Positions 1 through 8,154 of a stretch of 64,000 nt of DNA are shown here, piece by piece. The notes under the pieces are model-generated. The model was not told the DNA's origin, made no database searches, and saw nothing but the letters and a program-made list of their open reading frames with translations. Both the position numbers and the translations under genes were made by a program. This stretch comes from Sciscionella marina DSM 45152 (GTDB lineage: Bacteria > Actinomycetota > Actinomycetes > Mycobacteriales > Pseudonocardiaceae): positions 682,001-746,000 of the forward strand of contig NZ_KB905381.1 in NCBI RefSeq assembly GCF_000379465.1, read 5' to 3'. Position 1 is the stretch's first letter. Each line of letters begins with the position of its first letter.

Positions 1-742
1 TGTGTTCGGCCCAGGTGTCGGTGTCCATCCCGGTGTCCAGATGGTGCGCCGACTCGTCGATGAGCGTCAGCCCGTAAGCGCGCACCTGGTTGAACAGGTT
101 GTATTGCACGTACATCGCGGTTTCGGCGCTGACGCCGTGCTCGAGCAGGGCGCGCATGACGAAATCGGTGTAGCCGACCAGATGCGGGGCCATCTGCGGG
201 CGGGCCATGGAGACCAGCGAGGCGGCCCAGGGATGGGCGTGCAGCGCCTCCCACATCCGGCGGGCCGCGAACTCGAGCCGTGGCCGCCAGCCACCGGAGA
301 ACGCCGCGGGCAGCGGGAATTCGGCGAACGCGGCATCGAGCATGGCCAGGTGCATGTCCTCCTTGCCGCGCACATGCCGGTACACGGTCATCGTGGCGAC
401 GCCGAGCCGGGCGGCCACCCGGCGCATGGACAGTGCGTCGAGCCCGTCGGAATCGGCGAGCTCGACCGCGGCGCGCACGATTGCCTCCCGTCCGGTCGCG
501 GGTCCGGTTTCCGGTTTCCGGTGCGGGACGGAGCGCACCACGGTGCCCGATCCGGGCTTCGACTCCAGGATTCCCTCGGCGCGCAGGGCATCGAGCGCTT
601 TGGTCGCAGTGGCCATGGCCACGCCGTACTGCCGGGTCAGCTGCCTCGTCGAGGGCACCCGGTCGCCGGTGACCAGTACACCGCTCTCGATGCGTGCCCG
701 GATGTCGGTGGCGATGCGCAGATACGGTGGCGGTTCGCGCAT
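1..742 (-). CDS. GntR-TetR fusion transcriptional regulator (3' end outside window)
   Basis: Reading leftward from the ATG at 742, residues 1 to about 75 form a GntR-type winged helix (YLRIATDIRARIESG, then the ATATKALDALRAEG recognition region and GSGTVV wing). Residues about 80-140 form a second DNA-binding domain of TetR type, with the typical MTVYRHVRGKEDM end. A TetR-like ligand-binding domain follows and is cut by the window edge after 247 codons. Such GntR-TetR hybrids are a known actinobacterial family, often divergent from an exporter or oxygenase gene. Here the divergent neighbour is an FAD monooxygenase at 845, so control of that gene and of itself is the natural inference. The ligand cannot be deduced. 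Confidence 0.88.
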   Translation of the reverse strand, partial: MREPPPYLRIATDIRARIESGVLVTGDRVPSTRQLTRQYGVAMATATKALDALRAEGILESKPGSGTVVRSVPHRKPETGPATGREAIVRAAVELADSDGLDALSMRRVAARLGVATMTVYRHVRGKEDMHLAMLDAAFAEFPLPAAFSGGWRPRLEFAARRMWEALHAHPWAASLVSMARPQMAPHLVGYTDFVMRALLEHGVSAETAMYVQYNLFNQVRAYGLTLIDESAHHLDTGMDTDTWAEH

Positions 743-752
743 TATCGACTCC

Positions 753-802
753 GTACTAGTACAGTTCGGCCAATATCCGTGGTTACGGGATAAGTGTACT
801 AG
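753..802. promoter_or_regulatory. Candidate operators for the GntR-TetR regulator (repeated GTACTAG)
   Basis: The intergenic region holds a perfect 10-bp palindrome GTACTAGTAC at 753-762, eleven bases upstream of the regulator start. The 7-mer GTACTAG occurs again at 796-802. The two 7-mers begin 43 bp apart, close to four helical turns. The first overlaps the expected -10 region of the regulator gene. Operator function is an inference from symmetry and position. Confidence 0.5.
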
Positions 803-832
803 CTTTACCGGCCAGGATGGCTTATCCGTTCG

Positions 833-838
833 TACGCT
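833..838 (+). promoter_or_regulatory. -10 box TACGCT, leaderless start of the FAD monooxygenase
   Basis: TACGCT fits the actinobacterial TANNNT -10 consensus and ends six bases before the ATG at 845, so transcription would begin at the start codon. No convincing -35 element is visible. Confidence 0.55.
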
Positions 839-844
839 GTTCTC

Positions 845-2065
845 ATGAAGAGCAGAACGATACTGATCTCCGGGGCCGGTGTGGCCGGTCCCGCTCTGGC
901 GTACTGGCTTCGTGAGCACGGCTTCGCGGTGACCGTGGTGGAACGTGCCCCGGAACCGCGGCTCGGCGGCCAGGCGATCGACATCCGGGGAACGGCACGC
1001 ACGGTGATCCAGCGAATGGGCCTGCTCGACGCGGTGCGTGCACACCACACCGGGGTGCACGGCATCGCCTATGTGGACTCCCGTGGGCGGCACCAGGCGC
1101 GGATGACCAACGCGGACTTCGGGGACAGTGGGGTGATCGCGGACCTGGAGATCGTGCGCGGCGATCTGGTCCGGCTGCTCACCGAGGCCGCGCAGGATGG
1201 GGTGGAATACCGCTACGGGGACACGATCACCGCGCTCACCGAGCGGGCCCACGGGGTCGAGGTGGAGTTCGCGAACGCCCCCGCGCAGACCTTCGACCTC
1301 GTGGTGGGCGCGGACGGGACCGGTTCGCGGGTGCGGTCGCTTGCCTTCGGCCCGTACCGGGAATTCGTCGCCGATCGCGGGTATCACACCTGCTATTTCC
1401 CCGCCCGGCTACGGCAGCCGCTGCACGGTTGGGAGCTGTTCTACAGCCTGCCCGCGGGCAACGGTTTCCGTGGGCGGAACGCGGTGCTCTATCCGGTTGG
1501 CGAACAGGGCGAGGCGCGTGCCATGTTCGCCTTCGCCGGGCCGCCGTTGCCGCACCTGCCGGAGAATGCGGAGCAACGCCTGGCCCTGCTGCGCCGGGTC
1601 TATGCCGGTGCGGGCTGGGAGGTTCCCGATCTGCTCGGCCGGCTGGACGCAGGAGAGGACATCTACCTGGCCAGGGCGGGCCGGGTACGCATCGATTCCT
1701 ACTCGCGCGGCCGGACCGTGCTGCTCGGCGATTCGGCCTTCGCTGGTTCCTTCGGGCTTGGCACGAGTACCTCGCTGGTGGGCGCCTACGTGCTCGCCGG
1801 GGAGCTCGCGCGGGCCGAGGGAGAGCACCGGCGAGCGTTCGCCGAGTACGAGCGGATCATGCGGCCCTTCGTCCAGGCCGCGACGACCGATCCGCCCGGT
1901 GGGGTGCGCGGATTCCTGCCGCCGAACCGCATCGAGATCGGCCTGCGCACGCTGTTCATCAGGGCAATGCCGTACCTGCCCGGAAAGGAGCGGTTCACCG
2001 GAGGGATCGCCGAGGCCGCCGAGACGATCACGCTGGCCGATTACGGCCTGACCGTTCCGCGCTGA
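845..2065 (+). CDS. FAD-dependent monooxygenase (PHBH/TetX-like)
   Basis: A 406-residue class A flavoprotein monooxygenase. Visible marks are the N-terminal dinucleotide fold ISGAGVAGPALA (residues about 9-19), the glutamate ending the second strand (VVERA), the DG motif VVGADGTGSRVR near 155 and the GD motif LLGDSAFAG near 294. These bind FAD and NAD(P)H in enzymes that hydroxylate aromatic or polyketide substrates. No membrane segment is seen. The ATG directly follows a TACGCT -10 box, so the mRNA is probably leaderless. It is divergent from a GntR-TetR regulator with shared palindromic sites, which suggests substrate-induced expression for detoxification or catabolism. The substrate is unknown. 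Confidence 0.9.
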   Translation: MKSRTILISGAGVAGPALAYWLREHGFAVTVVERAPEPRLGGQAIDIRGTARTVIQRMGLLDAVRAHHTGVHGIAYVDSRGRHQARMTNADFGDSGVIADLEIVRGDLVRLLTEAAQDGVEYRYGDTITALTERAHGVEVEFANAPAQTFDLVVGADGTGSRVRSLAFGPYREFVADRGYHTCYFPARLRQPLHGWELFYSLPAGNGFRGRNAVLYPVGEQGEARAMFAFAGPPLPHLPENAEQRLALLRRVYAGAGWEVPDLLGRLDAGEDIYLARAGRVRIDSYSRGRTVLLGDSAFAGSFGLGTSTSLVGAYVLAGELARAEGEHRRAFAEYERIMRPFVQAATTDPPGGVRGFLPPNRIEIGLRTLFIRAMPYLPGKERFTGGIAEAAETITLADYGLTVPR

Positions 2066-2067
2066 GG

Positions 2068-2103
2068 GTGGTGTCCGTGCGGGCGGCCCCGCACGGACAC
2101 CAC
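2068..2103. terminator. Bidirectional terminator between convergent genes
   Basis: A perfect 16-bp inverted repeat (arms 2068-2083 and 2088-2103) with a 4-base loop sits between the stop codons of the monooxygenase and mscR. It has no long T tract, as is common in high-GC actinobacteria. Confidence 0.8.
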
Positions 2104-2108
2104 ACCGA

Positions 2109-3197
2109 TCAGAACATCACGACGCTGCGCAGTACTTCGCCGGAATGCATTTTCTCGAAGGCCGATTCCACATCGTCGATCCCGATCTTTTCGGTGACGA
2201 ACTTGTCGAGCGGCAGCCGCCCCTCGAGATACAGATCCACGAGCATCGGGAAATCGCGCGAGGGAAGGCAGTCGCCGTACCACGAGGATTTCAGCGAACC
2301 ACCGCGTTCGAAGAAACCGAGCAGCGGCATCTCGAGCTGCATCTCCGGGGTGGGGACGCCGACGAGTACCACGGTTCCCGCGAGGTCACGAGCATGGAAG
2401 GCCTGTTTGTAGGTCTCCGGGCGGCCGACCGCGTCGATGACCACGTCCGCACCGAAACCACCGGTGAGTTCCCGGATCGCCTCGACCGGATCGCCATCGG
2501 TCTTCGGGTTGACCGTGTGGGTCGCGCCGAGTTCGCGGGCCCAGCCGAGCTTCCGCTCGTCCAGATCGACCGCGATGATCGGATTCGAGCCGGCGAGCCG
2601 GGCACCCGCGATCGCGGCGTTGCCGACCCCGCCGCAGCCGATCACCGCGACCGAATCGCCGCGGCCGACCCCGCCGGTGTTGATGGCCGCACCCAGCCCG
2701 GCCATCACGCCACAGCCGAGCAGCCCGGCCACTTCCGGCTCGGCGCGCCGGTCCACCTTCGTGCACTGTCCACTATGGACCAAAGTCTTCTCGGCGAACG
2801 CACCGATCCCGAGTGCCGGGGAGAGCGCCGTGCCATCGGCGAGCTTCATCGGCTCGGCCGCGTTGAAGGTGTCGAAGCAATACCACGGCCTGCCGCGTTT
2901 GCAGGCCCGGCAGACACCGCAGACCGCACGCCAGTTCAGGATGACGTAGTCACCGGGTTCCAGGTCGGCGACCCCCGCACCGACCTGCTCGACGACACCC
3001 GCGGCTTCGTGTCCGAGCAGGAATGGGTACTCGTCGGAGATACCGCCCAGTTTGTAGTGCAGGTCGGTATGGCAGACCCCGCAGGCGGAGATTTTGACGA
3101 CCGCCTCACCGGGACCGGGATCAGGAATCTCGATCGTTTCGACGGTTGCCGGGGCGTCTTTTTCCCGTACTACGACACCCTTGACGTGTTGGGACAA
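2109..3197 (-). CDS. mscR: S-(hydroxymethyl)mycothiol dehydrogenase
   Basis: A 362-residue zinc-dependent medium-chain dehydrogenase that oxidises the adduct of formaldehyde and mycothiol (MscR, also called AdhE2). It is the actinobacterial counterpart of glutathione-dependent formaldehyde dehydrogenase. Catalytic zinc ligands are Cys39 in ACGVCHTD and His63-Glu64 in LGHEAAG. The structural zinc cysteines lie near 93, 96, 99 and 107 ([10 protein letters not shown] to WYC). The cofactor site is [10 protein letters not shown]. The start is TTG at 3197, chosen because the N-terminus then matches the family; AAGGAG lies about 16 bases upstream. It probably acts in the cytoplasm in formaldehyde detoxification. 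It is convergent with the monooxygenase. Confidence 0.92.
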   Translation of the reverse strand: MSQHVKGVVVREKDAPATVETIEIPDPGPGEAVVKISACGVCHTDLHYKLGGISDEYPFLLGHEAAGVVEQVGAGVADLEPGDYVILNWRAVCGVCRACKRGRPWYCFDTFNAAEPMKLADGTALSPALGIGAFAEKTLVHSGQCTKVDRRAEPEVAGLLGCGVMAGLGAAINTGGVGRGDSVAVIGCGGVGNAAIAGARLAGSNPIIAVDLDERKLGWARELGATHTVNPKTDGDPVEAIRELTGGFGADVVIDAVGRPETYKQAFHARDLAGTVVLVGVPTPEMQLEMPLLGFFERGGSLKSSWYGDCLPSRDFPMLVDLYLEGRLPLDKFVTEKIGIDDVESAFEKMHSGEVLRSVVMF

Positions 3198-3349
3198 CGA
3201 TGACCAGCTCCTTGATTAGCAGGTACGCATGCCCGCATATGATCACCGACACACCGGTGACCGGGCAACCCGTGAAAGCCACGGATTTGCCCGGCCACCG
3301 AATCGTCCCGGCCAGGCGGTTCGGGGGGCAGCACCCGGCCGGGGAGTCT

Positions 3350-4615
3350 CTAGGGAATCGACCATCCCTTCGGCGTGTAGAGGTAGGCGGTTCCGCCGCT
3401 TCCGGAAGCGAGCTTGCCGTCCGCGTCATGGCGCTTGGTGCGCAGCCAGATGTTCTCGAAGGCGTGCCTCGGGTACACGTGGCGCACCGCCTTGTCGTTC
3501 GGGCTCGCCGGGTCGTTGGCGATCACATCGCCGTTCTCGGTGAAGCCGATGACGACCATCAGGTGCCCCGCGGTGCCGTAGCCCGCCCCGGGCAGCTCGG
3601 ACTCCAGGAAGGACTGTGAGGTGATCACCGGGACCCCGGCGCGCACATACCGTTCGAGTTCGTCGAGCGAGCGCAACCGGGTCACGTGCGCGGAAAGCCC
3701 GTAACGGCCCGCGTAGGCGGCGTTGAACGACCAGTTCCCGGTGCCCTGATACGCGGTGTCGTAGGTGTAGCGCGCAGCGTAGTCCACGCTCGGATCCGGG
3801 TGCGGGCGCGGAATCCAGCGCATCTCGGCGGGAGACGGGCGGTGACCCCAGTACTCGACGACCATCTCCGTCGAGGTCGGGCTGCACCAGGCCTCGCCAC
3901 CGCCGTCGTACTGCGGGAAATCGCCCTTGTGTACGTCCTGCGAGTAGCGCGGCACCTTCAGCTCGACACCGCGCGCGACGCCCGGTTTCGACGGCGGAAC
4001 CTCGAACCGCGGCGGGACCGCCGAAGCCATCGCGCCGAGCAGGGACACGCTGGGCTTCGCCGTGGTGTCCGCGGCGCGATAGAGCGAGACCCGCAACTGG
4101 TACGAGCCGACCCGCACCCCGTCCGCGGTGGAGAAGGTGTCGGTGTCCACCGAACCGACCGGGTCGGACTGATCCTTGACGCTGGTGCGCTTGATGTCGG
4201 TGTCCCCGGAGGCCCAGCGGCCCATCGAGTACCAGCCGCTGCTGCGCCCATCGGTACCGGTGACCCGCAGCCCGACCTCCAGCCAGGTGCCCTTCGGCGT
4301 GTGCGCGTTCCACGAAGTGACGATCTGGTCGGCGGAAACACCGGGGGAGTAGCGCGGCGAGGTCCAGTTCGCGGACTCGTAGCGGTGCCCCTCGTAGTCC
4401 CGGCTGCCGGTCGGCTTCGCGAACGCGATCCCCCCTCCCTCGGCGCGCACCCCGTCGGCGTGCCCCTGCGCGAAACCCCGAGCCGAGGCCCACTGGTGGT
4501 AGTCGACCGTTCGCTGCTGTGCGAGGGCCTGGCCGGTCGTGGTGCTCGTGGCGAGCAGTACCGCACCGAGCAGGGTGAGCAGGATCCTTCTCGCACGCAT
4601 GCGGGTGATTTTCAC
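3350..4615 (-). CDS. Secreted C39-like cysteine peptidase
   Basis: 421 residues. The first 32 form a signal peptide (RRILLTLLGAVLLATS, then small residues before QALA), so the protein is exported. The C-terminal half is a Peptidase_C39_2 domain with Cys244 in GGEAWCSPTS, His351 in GTAGHLMVVIGF and Asp368 in IANDPAS, a complete papain-like triad. The N-terminal 200 residues carry the repeated phrasing of a carbohydrate-binding or beta-sandwich region typical of these actinobacterial proteins. The substrate is unknown; extracellular protein or cell-wall peptide cleavage is likely. The ATG at 4615 has no strong ribosome site. A stop codon 5' of an intergenic stretch separates it from the thioesterase gene upstream. 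Confidence 0.85.
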   Translation of the reverse strand: MKITRMRARRILLTLLGAVLLATSTTTGQALAQQRTVDYHQWASARGFAQGHADGVRAEGGGIAFAKPTGSRDYEGHRYESANWTSPRYSPGVSADQIVTSWNAHTPKGTWLEVGLRVTGTDGRSSGWYSMGRWASGDTDIKRTSVKDQSDPVGSVDTDTFSTADGVRVGSYQLRVSLYRAADTTAKPSVSLLGAMASAVPPRFEVPPSKPGVARGVELKVPRYSQDVHKGDFPQYDGGGEAWCSPTSTEMVVEYWGHRPSPAEMRWIPRPHPDPSVDYAARYTYDTAYQGTGNWSFNAAYAGRYGLSAHVTRLRSLDELERYVRAGVPVITSQSFLESELPGAGYGTAGHLMVVIGFTENGDVIANDPASPNDKAVRHVYPRHAFENIWLRTKRHDADGKLASGSGGTAYLYTPKGWSIP

Positions 4616-4644
4616 CCAGCACGCGCGCGGTGTAAACAGTTCGC

Positions 4645-5052
4645 CTACAAGACGGCCTGGGTTTGCGTCACCTTCGCCACGAGTTTCCCGTCATCGTCAC
4701 GGATTTCGGTTTCCACGACCACGAAGCGTTTCCCCGTGTGCAGTGTCCTGGCGGTCGCGTTCGCCGATTTTCCCGGGCGCAGGAAGTTCGTCTTGGACTC
4801 CACGGTCGCGGTTCCCGAGCCCGGGGACCTGGTCTCGATGTTCGTCATCGCGCACATCGCGCCGACGGTGTCCGCGAGCGCCATCAGCGCGCCGCCGTGG
4901 AAGATGCCGCCCGCCGTGCACAGCCGCTCCTGCCAGGGCAACTGGGCGCGCACCTGCTCCGGTGTGTTGACGATCACCTCGATACCGAGGTGCCCCGCGA
5001 AGGGGATGAGCTGGTGCAGCGCCTCGGTTGCCTGCGCATCGATCTGGTCCAT
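4645..5052 (-). CDS. Hotdog-fold thioesterase (PaaI/YbgC-like)
   Basis: 135 residues. The hotdog signature is HGGALMALADTVGAM, with the aspartate in the long helix, and the later ESKTNFLRPG strand matches PaaI-type acyl-CoA thioesterases. Such enzymes hydrolyse aryl- or acyl-CoA in the cytoplasm. The start at 5052 is chosen because AAGGAGGC lies just upstream of the ATG; an open frame continues further upstream but without a ribosome site. It is divergent from the unknown gene at 5116. The substrate cannot be read from the sequence. Confidence 0.85.
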   Translation of the reverse strand: MDQIDAQATEALHQLIPFAGHLGIEVIVNTPEQVRAQLPWQERLCTAGGIFHGGALMALADTVGAMCAMTNIETRSPGSGTATVESKTNFLRPGKSANATARTLHTGKRFVVVETEIRDDDGKLVAKVTQTQAVL

Positions 5053-5102
5053 GACGCCTCCTTGAACGGGTGGGGGTGACACACGGGCGGGGTGCCGGTC
5101 AT

Positions 5103-5108
5103 TACCGT
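5103..5108 (+). promoter_or_regulatory. -10 box TACCGT, leaderless start
   Basis: TACCGT (TANNNT type) ends seven bases before the ATG at 5116, where no ribosome-binding site exists. This supports a leaderless mRNA and decides the start of the following gene. Confidence 0.45.
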
Positions 5109-5115
5109 AGTGCGT

Positions 5116-5706
5116 ATGGAGCCCGACACCGCGTTGTCGCCCGATGGGTTCGCCGCGGAGTTCCTGCGCCGAGCGGCGAGCCCGGACCGGATCGCCGCGA
5201 TCGTGCGCGACCTCGTCGGTGACCACATCGAGTTCGGCCCGGTTCCGGTGGGTCCCGGTGGGATCGCCACCGCGAAGGCGACCGGGAAGGTGCGGTTCGT
5301 GCACGGCGAGCCACGCGGCGGCGACGGGACGCGGGTCGATGTGCACACCGAGGTGGATGTGCACATCAGCGTGCGGGTGGCCGGGCGCACCGTGCGGTTC
5401 GAGGCGCTGATGCTCAACACGAACCGGATCACCCTGCGGCTGGTCGCCCCGCTGCTGATCGTCATCGACATCGCGGACATGGCCGAGGAGGACATCTCCC
5501 TGCAGCTGGCGCTGCCCGGCATGGTGGCACGCACCCTGCAGCGGGTGGGCAATGTGGACGCCGAGGTGCGCGAGCACACCAAGGGCTACATCGACCGGCT
5601 GGTGCGCTCCGAGCGGGCCGCGGCGCTGATGCGGATCGATGTCGGCAGGCTCATCGACCAGGCCTGGTCCTCCGGCCTGGTCCTGGACGGCCTGCACAAG
5701 GATTAG
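5116..5706 (+). CDS. Conserved-looking protein of unknown function
   Basis: 196 residues from the ATG at 5116; an in-frame GTG at 5110 is the alternative. I do not recognise the family. Visible features are a long beta-rich centre with alternating valines (VDVHTEVDVHISVRVAG), a hydrophobic strand (RLVAPLLIVIDIADMAEEDI) and an acidic/basic helical C-terminus. There is no signal peptide or clear transmembrane helix. Strong third-position GC makes it a real gene. It is divergent from the thioesterase and ends just before a 60-bp repeat shared with 52501-52560. A lipid-binding or ligand-binding role would be a guess. Confidence 0.7.
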   Translation: MEPDTALSPDGFAAEFLRRAASPDRIAAIVRDLVGDHIEFGPVPVGPGGIATAKATGKVRFVHGEPRGGDGTRVDVHTEVDVHISVRVAGRTVRFEALMLNTNRITLRLVAPLLIVIDIADMAEEDISLQLALPGMVARTLQRVGNVDAEVREHTKGYIDRLVRSERAAALMRIDVGRLIDQAWSSGLVLDGLHKD

Positions 5707-5721
5707 GGGCCGAGCGGGTGC

Positions 5722-5781
5722 GGTGGCGGAACCTCCGGCGCTGTCCTCACGAGGAAACACCGGAGAACCCGCCGCGGTGCG
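5722..5781 (+). repeat. 60-bp structured dispersed repeat, copy 1
   Basis: 58 of 60 bases match 52501-52560. The element folds as three nested stems: GGCGG (5725-5729) with CCGCC (5769-5773), CTCCGG (5733-5738) with CCGGAG (5760-5765), and TCCTC (5744-5748) with GAGGA (5751-5755). It lies between two convergent stop codons, so it may end transcription from both sides or be a REP-like mobile element. Nothing else is seen between 5707 and 5817. Confidence 0.8.
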
Positions 5782-5817
5782 AGTGGTAAGAGCGGTTGCG
5801 CCGCCGACGAACACCGA

Positions 5818-7566
5818 TCAGCGGCCGGACTGTCGCGCGCCCAGTGGATCGGTCAGCAGCAGCTCGGTGTTGTGGTCCTTCGCGGCGCCGAGGAAGTCCT
5901 GATCGCGGTGGATGTCGTTGTAGGCGAGTTCGCGGTACAGGGAGGCGAGCCCACGGGGGCTGGTGTCCGCGTAATTCGTCTCGTACGGGCTCTCCGCCTC
6001 GATCAGCGTGGTGAACAGCGAGAGGGTGCCGTCACCGTTGTCGGCGAGCTCGATGATCCGCGCGTGGTGCGGGTAGTCCACGTGCGAGGCGGTGTTGATC
6101 TCCCAGAATCCCTGCTCCGGCCGGTCTCCGGGGCGCGGGCTGATCTCGTTGCGGTGGGTGTGCCCGTTGACCCAGGCCAGCACGTTCGGGAATCGGTGCA
6201 ACAGGGCGACGAGCTCGGCCCCGGTGTGTCGTTTCTCGAACAGCCGCTCGGGATCGGGAACGCCGTTGTCCATGGTGTCCGAGGTATGGTGGCTGAACAA
6301 CAGGAAGTACGTATCGCTCGCGTCCTGTTTGACGAGTTTCCCTTCGGAATCGTAATAGCGTGAGCTGCCCTTGGTGAGCACCCGCTCGATCCATTCGAAT
6401 TGCGCGGTTCCGATGGCGCCGTCCACGAATCCGGCGCGGCAGGTGGAATCCATACTGATCCCGACCACGCCTTCGGCGATGGGGAAGGTGTAGTAACCGG
6501 AATTCTCCTCGACATTGCGCTCGCTGAAACCGTGCCCGAACGGTCCTTTTCCGGTGACCCCCTCCGCGAGGTGTGCGCTGACGAATTCCTTCGGGGTGAA
6601 CGGTTTCCTGCGCTCATCGGCGGCGACCACCCGAACCGGCCCGTCCAGATGCGGCAGGGCGTCCGCTGCGGCGCGCGGATCGTCCCGCATGGCCCCGGCG
6701 AGCTTCTCGGCCTCGCTGCTCGAGGAGAGTCCTTCGAGTTTCAGCGTTCCGGTGTAGATCGCGTCCACGAAGGGGAGTCCCGGCGGAAGGGTTCCGGAGA
6801 CGCTGTCGTCGTGGTTTCCGAACACCGCGTACCACGGAATGCGCAGTCCCGGACTGTCGAACTGCTGGATGGCCGTGGAAAGCAGGTGCGGGAGATACGG
6901 GAATCCCTTGTCCTTGTACATGTCCTTCATGGAATTCCCGGGATTCCAGTACAGCGTGGCTCCGGAATTCTGGACGCCCTCGTATTCGCCGGCGTTCCCG
7001 GTGTTCGGCACGATGGTCCCACCGGAGAGCATGGTCAGATACCAGTCGAGCTCGATCCGCTCGTGATTGTCGGTGTTGTCTCCGGTGCACACCACGAAAT
7101 CGGGTGCCCGCCCGGTGAACGGACCCGTGGTCAGCGAATTGACCCTGCGCACCAGGGACATTCCGCCCTGGGCCGTCAGCGTCTCGTGTGGACGGTGCGC
7201 GGATCCGGTGAACGGATGCAGGTACTCGAACCGCATCGGGCTCTGCGCGTCCACGATGTGGATGTCGGTGAACTGCACGAAACTGGCCAGCGCCCGGCGG
7301 CGGTCATCGCGTCCCGTGGCGCCGGTGCTCAGCTCGGTGCGGGTGACCAGCGGCCAGCCCGGGCCCGCGGTCAGCTTGCGGTAGCCGGAGCTCCCCTGCT
7401 GGGCCGCGACCGTCTCCAGGGTGGTGCCCGCCGGAGCGATCGCCCGGCGGCGCGTCTCCCGCAGCGCCCGGTCCAGGCCCGTCGCCCCTGCGGTGCCCCC
7501 GAAGGCCAGCGCCGCGGCCGCCGCACCACTCGTGGCGAGAAATCGCCGCCTACTCACCGGATTCAT
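5818..7566 (-). CDS. TIGR03767-family metallophosphoesterase, Tat-exported
   Basis: 582 residues. The N-terminus carries a twin-arginine signal (SRRRFLATSGAAAAALAFGG). The calcineurin-like metal site is visible in order: FTDIHIVD (D-x-H), CTGDNTDN (GD), FGNHDD (GNHD), FSHHTSD (HH) and NGHTHRNE (GHTH). The family is defined mostly in actinobacteria and its substrate is not established; an extracellular phosphodiester or phosphomonoester is likely. The ATG at 7566 follows AGGGGTGAGG. The gene lies downstream of the fbiA-fbiB-Nudix group on the same strand, 51 bp after the Nudix stop, so read-through is possible. It converges on the gene at 5116. Confidence 0.88.
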   Translation of the reverse strand: MNPVSRRRFLATSGAAAAALAFGGTAGATGLDRALRETRRRAIAPAGTTLETVAAQQGSSGYRKLTAGPGWPLVTRTELSTGATGRDDRRRALASFVQFTDIHIVDAQSPMRFEYLHPFTGSAHRPHETLTAQGGMSLVRRVNSLTTGPFTGRAPDFVVCTGDNTDNHERIELDWYLTMLSGGTIVPNTGNAGEYEGVQNSGATLYWNPGNSMKDMYKDKGFPYLPHLLSTAIQQFDSPGLRIPWYAVFGNHDDSVSGTLPPGLPFVDAIYTGTLKLEGLSSSSEAEKLAGAMRDDPRAAADALPHLDGPVRVVAADERRKPFTPKEFVSAHLAEGVTGKGPFGHGFSERNVEENSGYYTFPIAEGVVGISMDSTCRAGFVDGAIGTAQFEWIERVLTKGSSRYYDSEGKLVKQDASDTYFLLFSHHTSDTMDNGVPDPERLFEKRHTGAELVALLHRFPNVLAWVNGHTHRNEISPRPGDRPEQGFWEINTASHVDYPHHARIIELADNGDGTLSLFTTLIEAESPYETNYADTSPRGLASLYRELAYNDIHRDQDFLGAAKDHNTELLLTDPLGARQSGR

Positions 7567-7617
7567 GTCCTCACCCCTTCGTTCCGGGGTAATTCTGTCC
7601 AGCGCGTTTGCGGGCGT

Positions 7618-8154
7618 CTACCACCACATGGCCGAACGGGCGGCCTCCGCGAGGGCGCTCACCTCGGTGCCGGGCAGCGCGTCCAGCGGCCACCAGCGGA
7701 GGTCGTCGGACTCCTCGCTGCGCACCGCCTGCGCTCCGGACGGGGCACGCACCAGATAGCGCACATCGAAGTGCCGTGTCGGCACCCCGAGCGAGCAGGT
7801 GACCGGATGCACGTCGATGTGCACCGGCTCCTTGGAGATCTCCAGCCCGGTGATCGAGGATTCCTCGCTCGCCTCGCGCAGTGCGGCCGTGCGCAGGTTC
7901 TCGTCCCCGGGCTCACAGTGCCCGCCGAGCTGCAGCCAGGCGCCGACCCTCGGGTGCAGGGTGAGCAGCGTGTCGCTGCCCCCGGCGTCCACCACGAGCG
8001 CCGATGCCGTGACGTGCCCCGCCGCGCACTCGCGGGAGCAGGAGTCCTCGCGTGCCTCGAGGAACCCGAGAAACGCCTCGCGTAGCGATTCCTGGCCGCG
8101 TGACTCCGGACGCCAATCGCGCAGGGTAGCCAGTGCGTCGGCGTGCACGTTCAC
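7618..8154 (-). CDS. Nudix hydrolase coupled to the F420 operon
   Basis: 178 residues with a Nudix box [20 protein letters not shown], then ES, where the usual glycine after EE is replaced by Ser. The fold and the C-terminal [13 protein letters not shown] strand are typical of MutT-like proteins that cleave nucleoside diphosphates linked to another group. The GTG start at 8154 overlaps the fbiB stop by four bases (GTGA), so translation is coupled to fbiB. A role in nucleotide clean-up around F420 synthesis (for example of GTP-derived by-products) is only an inference from this coupling. Confidence 0.85.
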   Translation of the reverse strand: MNVHADALATLRDWRPESRGQESLREAFLGFLEAREDSCSRECAAGHVTASALVVDAGGSDTLLTLHPRVGAWLQLGGHCEPGDENLRTAALREASEESSITGLEISKEPVHIDVHPVTCSLGVPTRHFDVRYLVRAPSGAQAVRSEESDDLRWWPLDALPGTEVSALAEAARSAMWW

